A stretch of 64,000 nucleotides of DNA from Kaistia geumhonensis (GCF_030815145.1 NZ_JAUSWJ010000001.1:3240001-3304000), one strand, 5' to 3'. Numbered from the stretch's first letter, positions 37,611 through 47,965 are shown. Notes: generated from the letters alone by a model not told the origin. Numbers and translations: made by a program.

Positions 37611-37692
37611 GATGCGGAACCATGCCGAAGGATCATGTCCGCTTGATGACACGGCAAAGCATCGGAAAGCATCGGGCGAGGCCGCGGCCGCT

Positions 37693-39171
37693 TCAGCGCT
37701 GCAGGCGCAGTCCGATCGTGGCGGTCGTGGTCGGATAGGAGCCGCCGTCGCTGGCGCTCTGGAAGTATTCCTGCTGCAGGCGGCCGACCAGCCAGGCCTC
37801 GCGGTTGAGCTTCCAGGTGCCCTGCAGCGCAGCCTCGTAGGTCACCTGGTTCACGTCGAAGTCGAGATAATGCTGGTACTGGTAGCCAAGGTCGGCCTCG
37901 AGCGTGAAGTTGCGGCGGATATAGCGCTGCACTTGCAGGCCGAGATCGTAGACGATCGTGCTGGAAGCGTTGATGTCGTAGGCCGGATCGACGTAGGTCG
38001 CCGCCAGCAGGGCAACCTGCGTCAGCGGCGTCGGTGACCAGATCAGCGAGGCGTCGATGGTTGGCAGGTCGAAGGAATCGAACTGCGAATCGACATATTG
38101 CTGATGCCGCCAGCCGAGCGCGATCTCGCCCTTGAGGATCGGGTCGGCCGAATAGGCGAGGCCGCCCCTCAGCGTGATCCCGTTCGAATTGCGGCTGTAG
38201 CCGAGCGGGTCGGTGGGGCGGTTGAAGATGCGCGAGGACAGCTCCGCCTCGACGAAGGGGGCCAGCGTCGGCGAGACCTTGTAGCCGACGCGGACGGCGC
38301 CGTTGACCAGCGTGTTGTCCAGATAGGCCTGCGTGACCGTGATGTCGCCGACCTCGACGGGGTCGTAGCCGGTATAGGTCGCGGTGCCGCGCAATTGCAG
38401 GATGGTGTTGCCGACGGATCCGTCGAGCGTCGCGCCGCCATCATAGGTGCTGACGCCGGGCGGGTTGTCGACATTGCCGGGATAGCCGAGCTGGTTGGTC
38501 GACTGCGTGTCGTAGGTGTAGTCGGCCTTGAGGCGCAGCGCCCAGTCCCGCGGCAGGTCGATGCGGCCGTTGGCCTCGACATAGAGATAGGGATCGGGCG
38601 AGACCGTGGTGTCGGTGAAGTATTCGTAGGCGCCCTTCAGGCGGAACTGGAAGTCGTGCCGGTCCCAGTTCGACTGCAGCAGGATGTCCGGCGCCAGCGT
38701 CACGAGGCCGGATGGGCCGCCGGTGCTGACCTGCGCCGCGTTGGAGGTATAACCGCCGCGCAGCTCGAGCGCCGGAAACAGCGTGAAACTGCCGACGGCG
38801 ATGCCGGTGGGGTCATAGGCGGTCTCGTCGCGCGCGTCGGCGGTTTTCTTCCGCTTCGCCGTTCCATCCTCCTCGTTTCCGGTGACGGGCTGCTCGGCGG
38901 CCTGGCGGGTGACGCGGCCCTGCGACTCCTCCGCCGCATCCGTCGTCGTCGTACGGAGCGTGCCGACATCGATCGCCTCGATGCCCTGCACCGGCGAGAT
39001 CTCCACCGGCTGTCCCGGATCCGTGCCGCGCAGGGTCGAGAAGTCGTCGGCCGTATCGAAACCGATCCCGGGGCCGCTCCCCGCCGGCACCCCCTGCGCA
39101 AGCGCGTGCCCGACCGGCGCGAGCATGCCGAGCAGCGCCGCGTGGAGCAGGGTGCGGGAGAGGGGACGCAT
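37693..39171 (-). CDS. Outer-membrane beta-barrel protein
   Basis: A 492-residue protein with a signal peptide (LLHAALLGMLAPVGHALAQG). A variable low-complexity region of about 90 residues precedes the barrel. The rest is alternating amphipathic strands (FQFRLKGAYEYF, ATYTGYDPVEVGDITVTQAY) and ends in TIGLRLQR. The type matches the BBP2_2/outer-membrane exopolysaccharide-associated porin group in alphaproteobacteria. Its ligand is unknown. It is divergent from the KpsF-type isomerase. Confidence 0.85.
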   Translation of the reverse strand: MRPLSRTLLHAALLGMLAPVGHALAQGVPAGSGPGIGFDTADDFSTLRGTDPGQPVEISPVQGIEAIDVGTLRTTTTDAAEESQGRVTRQAAEQPVTGNEEDGTAKRKKTADARDETAYDPTGIAVGSFTLFPALELRGGYTSNAAQVSTGGPSGLVTLAPDILLQSNWDRHDFQFRLKGAYEYFTDTTVSPDPYLYVEANGRIDLPRDWALRLKADYTYDTQSTNQLGYPGNVDNPPGVSTYDGGATLDGSVGNTILQLRGTATYTGYDPVEVGDITVTQAYLDNTLVNGAVRVGYKVSPTLAPFVEAELSSRIFNRPTDPLGYSRNSNGITLRGGLAYSADPILKGEIALGWRHQQYVDSQFDSFDLPTIDASLIWSPTPLTQVALLAATYVDPAYDINASSTIVYDLGLQVQRYIRRNFTLEADLGYQYQHYLDFDVNQVTYEAALQGTWKLNREAWLVGRLQQEYFQSASDGGSYPTTTATIGLRLQR

Positions 39172-39360
39172 CGGCCTTCGGACGTCCTTGCCTGACCGGG
39201 CTCTGGCGGCCCGGTTTCATGGTTTCCGAAATGTAAACAGGCTTGGTTAAGAGATGGTTTTCAGGAGGCTACCCAGAGCGGTTGTCACGGCTCCTTGCGG
39301 GCAGGGCGCCAGGCCGTGCTAAACGGAGGCGTCAATTCGAACAGGCGCGGAGTGGCGGCG

Positions 39361-40356
39361 ATGGAGCGGCAGCGGAGCGGGGAAACGGAGGCGGGGGACG
39401 CGCTCGCCTCGGCGCTGCGGACGCTTTCGAGCGAGACCGCGGGCCTTGCCGCGCTCGGCCGGGCGCTGGAGGACGAACTCGCGGCGAGCTTCGTCGCCGT
39501 GGTCGCGCTCATCCGCCGGGCGACCGGACGGGTCGTGGTCACCGGCGTCGGCAAGAGCGGGCATGTCGGCGTCAAGATCGCCTCGACGCTCGCCTCGACC
39601 GGAACGCCGGCCTTCTTCATGCACGCCGCCGAGGCCAGTCACGGCGATCTCGGCATGGTCGGCAAGGACGACGTGATCCTCGCGCTTTCATGGTCGGGCG
39701 AAACGGCCGAGCTTCGTGCCATCGTCGAGTTTGCCGGCCGCTTCCGCAATCCGCTCGTCGCGATGACCGCCAATGCCGAGAGTTCGCTCGCCCGGCAGGC
39801 CGATCATGTGCTGCTGCTGCCGCGCGCCGACGAGGCCTGCCCGCACGGTCTCGCGCCGACCACCTCGGCGCTGATGCAGCTCGCGCTCGGCGATGCGCTT
39901 GCCATCGCGCTGCTTGAGGCGCGCGGCTTCACCGCGCAGGATTTCCGCCTCTATCATCCGGGCGGCAAGCTCGGCGCGAGCCTGCATTTCGTCACCCATG
40001 TCATGCATGCCGGCGCGGCGATGCCGCTCGTTCCGGCCGGGACGGTGATGGCGGCGGCGATTGCCGAGATGACGGCCAAGCGCTTCGGCTGCGTCGGTGT
40101 GGCCGACGGCGAGGGGCGCCTCGTCGGCATCGTCACCGACGGCGATCTTCGTCGCCATATCGGCCCCGACCTGCTCGAGCGGCCGGTGGAAGCGGTGATG
40201 ACGCGCGATCCGAAGACCATCCCGCCCGACATGCTGGTCGGCACGGCGATCGACCTGCTCAATACGACGCGGATCACCGCCTTCTTCGTGGTCGAGAATC
40301 GCCGCCCGATCGGCATCCTGCACATGCACGATCTGCTGCGGCTCGGCGTCGCCTGA
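39361..40356 (+). CDS. KpsF/GutQ family D-arabinose-5-phosphate isomerase
   Basis: A 331-residue sugar isomerase. A SIS domain at residues about 40-180 (RVVVTGVGKSGHVGVKIAST, ASHGDLGMV, ALSWSGETAEL) is followed by two CBS motifs at about 210-330. It interconverts ribulose-5-phosphate and arabinose-5-phosphate, the first step to KDO for lipopolysaccharide. Start is the ATG at 39361, where the shared domain begins. Other KDO genes are not nearby. Confidence 0.93.
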   Translation: MERQRSGETEAGDALASALRTLSSETAGLAALGRALEDELAASFVAVVALIRRATGRVVVTGVGKSGHVGVKIASTLASTGTPAFFMHAAEASHGDLGMVGKDDVILALSWSGETAELRAIVEFAGRFRNPLVAMTANAESSLARQADHVLLLPRADEACPHGLAPTTSALMQLALGDALAIALLEARGFTAQDFRLYHPGGKLGASLHFVTHVMHAGAAMPLVPAGTVMAAAIAEMTAKRFGCVGVADGEGRLVGIVTDGDLRRHIGPDLLERPVEAVMTRDPKTIPPDMLVGTAIDLLNTTRITAFFVVENRRPIGILHMHDLLRLGVA

Positions 40357-40358
40357 GC

Positions 40359-40799
40359 TCAGGCCGCGACCACCTTCAGCCGCGCGCCGTCATGGCCGAC
40401 GACGCGGATGGTGGTTCCGGCCGGCAGGTCGGGCCCTTCGACGCCCCAGCTCGAATCGTCGACCCGGATGCGGCCGCGCCCGCCCTCGATCGCATCGGCG
40501 AGCGGAAAGGTGAGGCCGACGAGCCGCGCCGCGCGGTCGTTGAGGCGGAGATCGTCCTCGGCGGTCGCCCGGCGGACGGCGATGCGCCGACCGATCAGGA
40601 CGAAGATCGACGCGAGAACCACGAAAAGGACCGCCGCGACCTGCCAGGGCAGATCGACGGCCAGAGTCGCGAGGCCGACGACGACGGCCGCAAGGCCGAG
40701 CCACATCAGGAAAGCGCCGGGCGCGAACAGTTCGAGGCCGAGCAGCACGAGGCCGGCGACGATCCAGCCCCAGGGGCCAGCGACGAAGTCGAGGTTCAT
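40359..40799 (-). CDS. NfeD family membrane protein
   Basis: A 146-residue short-form NfeD. Three or so membrane helices ([25 protein letters not shown] and onward) are followed by a C-terminal OB-fold domain ([26 protein letters not shown]). It overlaps the upstream SPFH gene by four bases (ATGA). NfeD and SPFH proteins form a membrane microdomain partnership in many bacteria, and the pairing here supports that. Confidence 0.92.
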   Translation of the reverse strand: MNLDFVAGPWGWIVAGLVLLGLELFAPGAFLMWLGLAAVVVGLATLAVDLPWQVAAVLFVVLASIFVLIGRRIAVRRATAEDDLRLNDRAARLVGLTFPLADAIEGGRGRIRVDDSSWGVEGPDLPAGTTIRVVGHDGARLKVVAA

Positions 40800-41782
40800 T
40801 CGCCGGTTGCTCCGCTGCGCGGGACGGTCGGGCCGCGACGCTGCTGCGGCCCGGAATGCGGCTCGCCGCCGAAGGCCTCGCGCGCGATCTCGGCGACGCC
40901 GCCGATCGATCCCAGCAGCGCCGAGGCCTCGATCGGCAGCATCAGCACCTTCTGGTTGGGCGCGGAGGCGAGCGCCTCGATCGCCTTGGTATAGCCCTGC
41001 GCCACGAAATAGTTGATCGCCTGCACGTCGCCCTCGGCGATCGCCCGGCTGACGAGCTCGGTTGCCTTCGCCTCGGCCTCGGCGGCGCGCTCGCGCGCCT
41101 CTGCATCGCGGAAGGCCGCCTCGCGCCGGCCTTCGGCCTGCAGGATCTGCGCCTGCTTCTCGCCTTCGGCGCGCAGGATGGCAGACTGGCGAAGCCCCTC
41201 CGCTTCGAGGATCTGCGCGCGCTTCTCGCGCTCCGCCTTCATCTGGCGACCCATGGAATCGACGAGATCGGCCGGCGGTACGATGTCCTTGATTTCGATG
41301 CGGGTGACCTTGATGCCCCAGCTCGCCGCGGCGCTGTCGACAACGCGCAGCAGGCGGTCGTTGATCTCGTCGCGATGCGACAGCAGCTGGTCGAGATCCA
41401 TCGAGCCCATGACCGTGCGCACATTGGTCATGGTGAGGTTGAGCAGCGCATTCTCCAGCCCGCGCACCTCATAGGCGGCGCGCGCGGCATCCAGCACCTG
41501 GAAGAACGTCACGCCGTCGACGCTGACGGTGGCGTTGTCCTTGGTGATGATTTCCTGGGTCGGAACGTCGAGCACCTGCTCCATGACGTTCAACTTCGCG
41601 CCGACACGGTCGATGAAGGGCACGATCAGATTGAGGCCAGGCTTCAGCGTCCGCGTGTAGCGGCCGAAACGCTCGATCGTGTAGTTGAAGCCCTGCGGCA
41701 CGGTCTTCACGCCGGCCGCCAGCACGAGAACCACGAGCGCGACGAGCACCAGCACCGTCACGTTCAAGCCGAAGACATCCAT
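40796..41782 (-). CDS. SPFH/stomatin-like protein (QmcA type)
   Basis: A 328-residue membrane-anchored SPFH protein. One N-terminal helix ([20 protein letters not shown]) leads to the band-7 domain ([31 protein letters not shown]) and a long coiled coil ([19 protein letters not shown]). The ATG at 41782 has GGAGGGG upstream. It would oligomerise in membrane microdomains and protect against membrane stress or modulate FtsH. Confidence 0.94.
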   Translation of the reverse strand: MDVFGLNVTVLVLVALVVLVLAAGVKTVPQGFNYTIERFGRYTRTLKPGLNLIVPFIDRVGAKLNVMEQVLDVPTQEIITKDNATVSVDGVTFFQVLDAARAAYEVRGLENALLNLTMTNVRTVMGSMDLDQLLSHRDEINDRLLRVVDSAAASWGIKVTRIEIKDIVPPADLVDSMGRQMKAEREKRAQILEAEGLRQSAILRAEGEKQAQILQAEGRREAAFRDAEARERAAEAEAKATELVSRAIAEGDVQAINYFVAQGYTKAIEALASAPNQKVLMLPIEASALLGSIGGVAEIAREAFGGEPHSGPQQRRGPTVPRSGATGE

Positions 41783-41902
41783 GCGCGACCCCTCCGCCCC
41801 GGGACGAAGCTTCGCGGATTTCGGACGCAGACGCAATCAGGCCTGCCTGAACCTCGCGCCAGCGTCGTGATGCCGAGCACCCGGGCCATCTCCGGGACGT
41901 CA

Positions 41903-41930
41903 ATGTCCGGGACGAGCCCGGGCATGACGG
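41903..41930. repeat. Intergenic palindromic repeat, copy 1
   Basis: ATGTCCGGG (41903-41911) and CCCGGGCAT (41917-41925) are near-perfect inverted arms around ACGAG, followed by GACGG. A second copy lies at 50081-50108. It sits between xylA and the SPFH gene. Short palindromes of this type are scattered in Rhizobiales intergenic DNA. Confidence 0.6.
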
Positions 41931-41994
41931 CGGAAGAGGTGCCGCATCGCTGAACCGTGGCGCAGCCAACGCCGCGCCACGGCCTCGCGCTGAC

Positions 41995-43305
41995 TTACGC
42001 GTAGCGGTTGACGATGCCTTCCAGCATTTCCTGCTTGCCCGAGCGCGGCTGCGGATCGGCGATCGTCAGCGCGCGGTCGGCGACCTGGTCGAAGCTCTTC
42101 TCTCCGGCGAGGATCGCCTTCGAGTCGGCGCTCGCCCAGCCGGCATAGCGGGCCTCGAGCGGGCCGGTGAGCGCCTTGTCCTCGAGCATCTGCGCCGCGG
42201 CGATGAGCGCGCGGGCGCAGGCGTCCATCGAGGCGACATGGCCGATCAGGAGATCGTCCGGATCAATCGACTGGCGGCGGATCTTGGCGTCGAAGTTGAG
42301 GCCGCCGGTGGTGAAGCCGCCGCCCTTGAGGAATTCGTGGAAGACCGGCACCAGCTCGCCGACATCCATCGCGAACTGGTCGGTGTCCCAGCCGAGGAGA
42401 TTGTCGCCGCGGTTGATGTCGAGCGAACCGAAGATGCCGAGCGCGAAGGCCAGCATCACCTCGTGATGGAAGGAGTGGCCGGCGAGGATGGCGTGGTTCT
42501 GCTCGAGATTGAGCTTTACTTCCTTGGCAAGGCCGTAGCGCTCCAGGAACCCGTACACCGTCGCGGTGTCGTAGTCATACTGGTGCTTGGTCGGCTCCTT
42601 CGGCTTCGGCTCGATCAGGATCGGGCCCTTGAAGCCGATCTTGTGCTTGTAGTCGACGAGCATGTTGAGGAAGCGGCCGAGCTGGTCCAGTTCCTTCTTC
42701 ATGTCGGTGTTGAGCAGCGTCTCGTAGCCCTCGCGGCCGCCCCAGCAGACATAGTTGGCGCCGCCGAGCGCATGGGTCGCGTCGATCGCCGCGCGGACCT
42801 GGCCGACGGCATAGGTGAAGACGTCCGGATCGGGATTGGTCGCGGCGCCGGCCATGTAGCGGCGATGCGAGAAGAGATTGGCCGTGCCCCAGAGCAGGCG
42901 GGTCTTCGACGTCTCCATCTTCTTGGCGAAGATGTCCGTGATGACCTTCAGATTGTCGATCGTTTCCTTGAGCGAGGCGCCCTCGGGCGCGACATCGACG
43001 TCATGGAAGGCGAAGAAGGGCACGTCCAGCAGGCGGAACATGTCGAAGGCGACGTCGGCCTTGTCCTTGGCGAGCTGGAGCGCGTCGGAACCGTGCATCC
43101 AGGGACGCAGGAAGGTCTCGCCGCCGAACGGGTCGCCGCCCGGCCAGGTGAAGGAATGCCAATAGGCGACCGAGAAGCGCAGATGGTCCTCGAGCCGCTT
43201 GCCGAGCACGACCTTGTCCTTGTCGTACCAGCGGAAGGCGAGCGGCGAGGTTGCGTCCTGGCCCTCGAACGTGATGGTCTCTTTCTGGGTGAAGAATGAA
43301 GTCAC
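41995..43305 (-). CDS. xylA: Xylose isomerase XylA
   Basis: A 436-residue class II xylose isomerase that converts D-xylose to D-xylulose in the cytoplasm. Motifs include [38 protein letters not shown] and [18 protein letters not shown], which hold the two metal-site residues. The start is GTG at 43305 with perfect AAGGAGG eight bases upstream. It is divergent from xylB across a 22-base palindrome. Confidence 0.97.
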   Translation of the reverse strand: MTSFFTQKETITFEGQDATSPLAFRWYDKDKVVLGKRLEDHLRFSVAYWHSFTWPGGDPFGGETFLRPWMHGSDALQLAKDKADVAFDMFRLLDVPFFAFHDVDVAPEGASLKETIDNLKVITDIFAKKMETSKTRLLWGTANLFSHRRYMAGAATNPDPDVFTYAVGQVRAAIDATHALGGANYVCWGGREGYETLLNTDMKKELDQLGRFLNMLVDYKHKIGFKGPILIEPKPKEPTKHQYDYDTATVYGFLERYGLAKEVKLNLEQNHAILAGHSFHHEVMLAFALGIFGSLDINRGDNLLGWDTDQFAMDVGELVPVFHEFLKGGGFTTGGLNFDAKIRRQSIDPDDLLIGHVASMDACARALIAAAQMLEDKALTGPLEARYAGWASADSKAILAGEKSFDQVADRALTIADPQPRSGKQEMLEGIVNRYA

Positions 43306-43460
43306 CGGCGGTTCCTCCTTGTGGTCTCGAACTCTTGCGGTCTCGAATGATCGCCGGGCTATGAGGACGGTGGCCGCATGAGCCGGGCCGGGATCGACGG
43401 CCTTGACCAGAGGGCGTCTGAGGGGCGTACGTCAGGGGCGGAAGAGGCGATACGGCTCAA

Positions 43461-43482
43461 TATTTGATTCGATAATCAAATA
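43461..43482. promoter_or_regulatory. 22-base palindrome, candidate xyl operator
   Basis: Perfect 9-base arms TATTTGATT (43461-43469) and AATCAAATA (43474-43482) around CGAT, AT-rich in GC-rich surroundings. It lies about 155 bases upstream of both divergent starts. It is a strong candidate for a shared repressor site, but no regulator gene is adjacent. The rest of 43306-43616 shows nothing else I can name. Confidence 0.75.
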
Positions 43483-43616
43483 AAAACAGCCTCCCCGACA
43501 GGATCTCGCGGTCCGTCTGATGCCTGATGGGGGTGGTATACAGGCGGGTTTTGCGGTACGCAACTCAAAAATCGGCGCGGCCTGGTGGTCGTCCTGATGG
43601 CCATGTGGAGGAAGAG

Positions 43617-45077
43617 ATGTTTGTCGGGATCGACATTGGGACGTCCAGCGTCAAGACGGTGCTGATGTCCGAGGACGGCGCCGTCATCGCGTCGGAATCG
43701 CGGCCGCTCACCGTGCAGCGGCCTCACCCCGGCTGGTCCGAGCAGGACCCGGAGAGCTGGTGGACCGCCACGGTCGAGACTATGGACGCGCTCGCGGCTG
43801 CGCATCCTGCCGCCGTCGCGGCGACGAAGGGCATCGCCCTTTCCGGCCAGATGCATGGCGCCACGCTGCTCGGCAAGGACGGCAAGGTCCTGCGCCCGTG
43901 CATCCTGTGGAACGACGGGCGTTCGGCGGCCGAATGCGCGGAACTCGAGACTGCCTGTCCCGAGCTGCACGCCATCGCCGGCAATCTCGCGATGCCCGGC
44001 TTCACGGCGCCGAAGCTGCTGTGGGTGCGGAAGCACGAGCCGGACATCTTCGCCGAGACGCGCCATGTTCTGCTGCCCAAGGCCTATGTGCGCTACCGCA
44101 TGACGGGCGACATGGTCGAGGAGATGTCGGACGCCTCCGGCACGCTCTGGCTGGATGTCGGCAAGCGCGACTGGTCGGACGCCGTGCTCGCGGCGACCGG
44201 GCTCGATCGCTCGCACATGCCGCGCCTCGTCGAAGGCTCGCAGTCGGGCGGGCCGCTTTCGGCCGATCTCGCCAGGCGCTGGGGAATGACGTCGATCCCG
44301 GTCGTCGCGGGCGGCGCCGGCGATAATGCCGCGGCGGCTGTCGGCCTCGGCGCGATCGCCGCCGGCTCGGCCTTCCTCTCGCTCGGCACCTCGGGCGTGC
44401 TTTGGGTAACGACCGACCGCTTCCTGCCCAACCCGTCCTCGGCGGTGCACGCCTTCTGCCATGCGCTGCCCGAGACCTGGCATCAGATGGGCGTGATGCT
44501 CTCCGCCGCCTCGGCGCTCTCCTGGTATTCGGGCCTCGTCGGCGTCAAGGAAGGCGAATTGCTGGCCGCGCTTGGCGAGAGCGTCCCGGCGCCGTCGCCG
44601 GTGCTGTTCCTGCCCTATCTCTCGGGCGAGCGCACCCCGCACAACGACGTTGCGGCCCGCGGCGCCTTCATCGGCCTCGCGCATGAGAGCGACCGGGCGG
44701 TGCTGACGCAGGCGGTGCTCGAAGGCGTCGCCTTCGCGACCAAGAGCTGCCAGCAGGTGCTGGAAGCCGCCGGCAGCCATGTCGCCGAGATCGACCTCGT
44801 CGGTGGCGGCTCGCGCTCGGCGCTCTGGGCCGGAATCATCGCCAATGTGCTCGGCATTCCGGTCCATACGGTCGAGGACGGCGAGATCGGCGGCGCGTTC
44901 GGCGCGGCCCGCCTCGCCCGCATCGCGGCAACCGGCCTTTCGCCCGCCGAGGTCTGCCCGCCTGCCAAGCGGCTGCGCACCTTCGCGCCCGACCGCGCCC
45001 TCGTCGATGCCTATGCCGAGCGCTTCGCGCTGTGGAGTCGCCTCTATCCGGCGATCAAGGCGGCGCAGGCGGGGTGA
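43617..45077 (+). CDS. xylB: Xylulokinase XylB
   Basis: A 486-residue FGGY kinase that makes xylulose-5-phosphate from ATP and xylulose. Signatures: MFVGIDIGTSSVKTVLM at the N terminus, SGQMHGATLL, LSLGTSGVLWV and VGGGSRSALWAGIIANVLGI. GGAGG five bases before the ATG at 43617 fixes the start. It is divergent from xylA and closed by a hairpin before hemH. Confidence 0.96.
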   Translation: MFVGIDIGTSSVKTVLMSEDGAVIASESRPLTVQRPHPGWSEQDPESWWTATVETMDALAAAHPAAVAATKGIALSGQMHGATLLGKDGKVLRPCILWNDGRSAAECAELETACPELHAIAGNLAMPGFTAPKLLWVRKHEPDIFAETRHVLLPKAYVRYRMTGDMVEEMSDASGTLWLDVGKRDWSDAVLAATGLDRSHMPRLVEGSQSGGPLSADLARRWGMTSIPVVAGGAGDNAAAAVGLGAIAAGSAFLSLGTSGVLWVTTDRFLPNPSSAVHAFCHALPETWHQMGVMLSAASALSWYSGLVGVKEGELLAALGESVPAPSPVLFLPYLSGERTPHNDVAARGAFIGLAHESDRAVLTQAVLEGVAFATKSCQQVLEAAGSHVAEIDLVGGGSRSALWAGIIANVLGIPVHTVEDGEIGGAFGAARLARIAATGLSPAEVCPPAKRLRTFAPDRALVDAYAERFALWSRLYPAIKAAQAG

Positions 45078-45084
45078 GGGCGCG

Positions 45085-45108
45085 CGCGGCCGGGCTCGTC
45101 CGGCCGCG
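45085..45108. terminator. Hairpin between xylB and hemH
   Basis: CGCGGCCGG (45085-45093) pairs perfectly with CCGGCCGCG (45100-45108) around a 6-base loop, eight bases after xylB. A modest U-rich GTCTTT lies further on. Probable shared terminator for the converging genes. Confidence 0.55.
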
Positions 45109-45122
45109 AAGTCCGTCTTTCG

Positions 45123-46166
45123 CTAAACCCAGCCCATCAGTTCGCGGCGGGCGAGGTGTTCGAGCAGCGCCATCCCCTCGGGGCTGTCGTTGAGGCAGGG
45201 GAGGGCGGCGAAGTGCTCGCCGCCATGCTCGCGGAAGATCTCGCCGTTCTGCATCGCGATCTCCTCCAGCGTCTCGACGCAGTCGGCCGCGAACCCGGGG
45301 CTGACGACGGCGAGGCGCTTGACGCCGCTCTTCGCCAGTCCCTCCACCGTCTCGTCGGTGTAGGGCTGTAGCCATTCGGCGCGGCCGAAGCGCGACTGGA
45401 AGGTGAGCTTCAGCCGATCCTCCGACCAGCCGAGCCGCTTCCGGAGCAGGCGCGCCGTCTTGTGGCAGTGGCAGTGATAGGGATCGCCCTTGTCGAGATA
45501 CTCCTTCGGCAGGCCGTGGAACGAGGCGAGCACGATCTCCGGCTCGAAATCGAGCTTTTCCAGCGACTGCGTGATCGAGGTGGCGAGCGCGTCGATATAG
45601 ACCGGGTCGTCGTGATAGGGCGGCAGCGTGCGCAATGCCGGCTGCCAGCGCATCGCCTTCAGCGCGTCGAAGGCCTTGTCGTTGACGGTCGCCGTCGTCG
45701 AGGCCGCATATTGCGGATAGAGGGGCATCAGGAGGATGCGTTCGCAGCCCGCCTTCTGCAGCGCCTCCAACCGCTCGGGGATCGACGGCGTGCCATAGCG
45801 CATCGCCCAGTCGACGACGATGCGGCGATCGCCGGCGAAGCGCGGCGCCAACTTCTCGGCCTGGGCACGTGTGATGGTGCGCAGCGGCGATTCGTTGCGC
45901 TCCTTGTTCCAGATCGACGCATAGGCATGGCCGGAGCGCTTCGGCCGCGTGGTGAGGATCACGAGATTGAGCAGCGGCCACCAGATCGCCCTCGGCACCT
46001 CGATGACGCGCCGGTCCGACAGGAATTCCTTCAGATAGCGCCGCATCGACCAGTAATCGGTCGCGTCGGGCGTGCCGAGATTGACCATCAGCACGCCGAT
46101 GCGGCCGAAATTCACCGGCGGATGGCCGGGCGGCAGGGCCGTCGCGTCAGGCAGTGCATCCATCAT
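45123..46166 (-). CDS. hemH: Ferrochelatase HemH
   Basis: A 347-residue enzyme that inserts Fe2+ into protoporphyrin IX at the end of haem synthesis. Motifs: GVLMVNLGTPDA, LMPLYPQYAASTTATV, ASFHGLPKEYLDKGDPY with the catalytic His, YHCHCHKTARLL, and SPGFAADCVETLEEI. Starts at 46166 or 46163 give the usual length; upstream in-frame starts would add 13 or more residues without support. It converges on xylB. Confidence 0.95.
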   Translation of the reverse strand: MMDALPDATALPPGHPPVNFGRIGVLMVNLGTPDATDYWSMRRYLKEFLSDRRVIEVPRAIWWPLLNLVILTTRPKRSGHAYASIWNKERNESPLRTITRAQAEKLAPRFAGDRRIVVDWAMRYGTPSIPERLEALQKAGCERILLMPLYPQYAASTTATVNDKAFDALKAMRWQPALRTLPPYHDDPVYIDALATSITQSLEKLDFEPEIVLASFHGLPKEYLDKGDPYHCHCHKTARLLRKRLGWSEDRLKLTFQSRFGRAEWLQPYTDETVEGLAKSGVKRLAVVSPGFAADCVETLEEIAMQNGEIFREHGGEHFAALPCLNDSPEGMALLEHLARRELMGWV

Positions 46167-46325
46167 GTGTTCTCGGGTCCCCGGAGCCTCATTGGCGCTG
46201 AACATAGGGCCCGCCGCGCGCGCCTCAAACCCCGTGCGGCGATCCGGCGTGACAGCGCGCGGTGCGGTTGACACATTGGGCGTCTAGAGTTCCGCCGTCC
46301 CGTCCTGGTTCCAAAGGAGTTCCCG

Positions 46326-47837
46326 ATGATCGCCCTCGCGACAATCCGCCCCGCCGGCGCGCTCCTCGCCGCCCTTCTCGCAACGGCTCTCCCGGCCGCG
46401 GCCCTGGCCGAGACCGTGACGCTTCGTTTCGTCCAGACCAACGACATCGACCGCATGGAGGAAGAGAAGGGCCGCGGCGGCTTCGCCCGCGTCGCCGCCG
46501 TCGTCGAGGCCGAGCGTGCCAAGGGGCCGACCTTCTTCGTCCATTCCGGCGACACGCTGTCGCCCTCGCTGCTCTCCGGCATCGACAAGGGCGCGCATAT
46601 CGTCGACATCCTCAACCAGATGGGCGTCGCCGTCATGACGCCGGGCAATCACGAGTTCGACCTCGGCAAGGCGAATTTCGAGACCCGGATCGGCGAGGCG
46701 AAGTTCCCGGTCGTCACCTCCAACATGCGCGAGCCGGACGGCAGCCAGCCGCCGAACACCATCGACACGAAGATGGTCGAGGTCGACGGCATCAAGATCG
46801 GCTTCTACGGGCTGACGACCGAGGATACGCCGATCGTTTCCAGCCCCGGCGACATGGTGTTCAACTCGTCGATCGAGACGGCCAAGGCACGCGCCAAGGC
46901 GCTGCGCGAGGCCGGCGCCGATCTCGTCGTCGGCGTCGTGCATACGCCGCTGTCGGTCGACATCGCGCTCACCCGCGGCCATGCCGGCGATCTCATCCTT
47001 TCGGGCCATGACGAGCATCTGCTCGCCTTCTTTGACGGCAAGACCGTACTGACCGAGAGCGGCTCGCAGGGCGACAGCGTCGTCGTGACGACGGTCAGCG
47101 TCGACAAGACCGAGAAGGACGGCAAGACAAGCGTCAGCTGGACGCCGCATTTCACCATCGTCGACACCGCGACCGTGACGCCGGACCCGAAGATCGCCGC
47201 GGTGGTCAAGGGCTACCAGGACAAGCTCGACGCCGAGCTCAAGGTCGATATCGGCACCAGCGAGACCGCGCTCGACAGCCGGCGGGCGACCGTGCGCGGC
47301 GAGGAGGCGGCGATCGGCAATCTCATCGCCGATGCGATGCGCGCCGCCACCGGCGCCGATGTCGCGATCACCAATGGCGGCGGCATCCGCGCCGACCGCG
47401 AATATCCGGCCGGTACCGTGCTGACCCGCGCTGATATCTTCGCGGAGCTCCCCTTCGGCAACAAGACGGTGAAGCTCGAGGTGACGGGCGCCGAGCTCAA
47501 GGGTGCACTCGTCAACGGCTTCAGCCAGGCCGACATGGGCGGCGGCCGCTTCCCGCAGGTGTCGGGGCTCGCCGTCGAGGTCGATCTCTCGAAGCGGCCG
47601 AGCGAGCGCGTCCTCTCCGTGACGGTCGGCGGCAAGCCGCTCGATCCCGCCGCGACCTACACGCTCGCCACCAACGACTTCATGGCCGGTGGTGGCGACG
47701 GCTACACCGTCTTCCGCGACGCGAAGGTGCTGCTCGGGCCGATCGATGCGCAACTGATGGCGAGCCAGGTCATCGACTATGTCGCGGCCGAAAAGACGAT
47801 CGCGCCGAAGGTGGAAGGCCGCATCGTCGAGAAATAG
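46326..47837 (+). CDS. Periplasmic 5'-nucleotidase/UshA-family metallophosphatase, variant metal site
   Basis: A 503-residue protein with a signal peptide (LLAALLATALPAAALA), so periplasmic. The metallophosphatase half has HSGDTLSPS with D76 and TPGNHEFD with N108 and H109; the nucleotide-binding C-terminal half has ITNGGGIRADREYP. The first ligand pair, DxH in UshA, reads D40-I-D42. The closing GH(S/T)(Q/H) reads GHDEH at 227-231. So at least one usual histidine is replaced. Activity on nucleotides is therefore uncertain. It stands alone, upstream of a TRAP transporter. Confidence 0.88.
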   Translation: MIALATIRPAGALLAALLATALPAAALAETVTLRFVQTNDIDRMEEEKGRGGFARVAAVVEAERAKGPTFFVHSGDTLSPSLLSGIDKGAHIVDILNQMGVAVMTPGNHEFDLGKANFETRIGEAKFPVVTSNMREPDGSQPPNTIDTKMVEVDGIKIGFYGLTTEDTPIVSSPGDMVFNSSIETAKARAKALREAGADLVVGVVHTPLSVDIALTRGHAGDLILSGHDEHLLAFFDGKTVLTESGSQGDSVVVTTVSVDKTEKDGKTSVSWTPHFTIVDTATVTPDPKIAAVVKGYQDKLDAELKVDIGTSETALDSRRATVRGEEAAIGNLIADAMRAATGADVAITNGGGIRADREYPAGTVLTRADIFAELPFGNKTVKLEVTGAELKGALVNGFSQADMGGGRFPQVSGLAVEVDLSKRPSERVLSVTVGGKPLDPAATYTLATNDFMAGGGDGYTVFRDAKVLLGPIDAQLMASQVIDYVAAEKTIAPKVEGRIVEK

Positions 47838-47965
47838 CGATCTGGCGCGGCTCATGAAAAGCGCGCTAGCTTGAGGGATCGGGGCGGCGGGGCGCCGCCC
47901 GCTGGAGGGGCTGGCCGACCGGGCGACAAGATCCGGTGGCCGGCATCCGGGAGGGGATCCGATCC

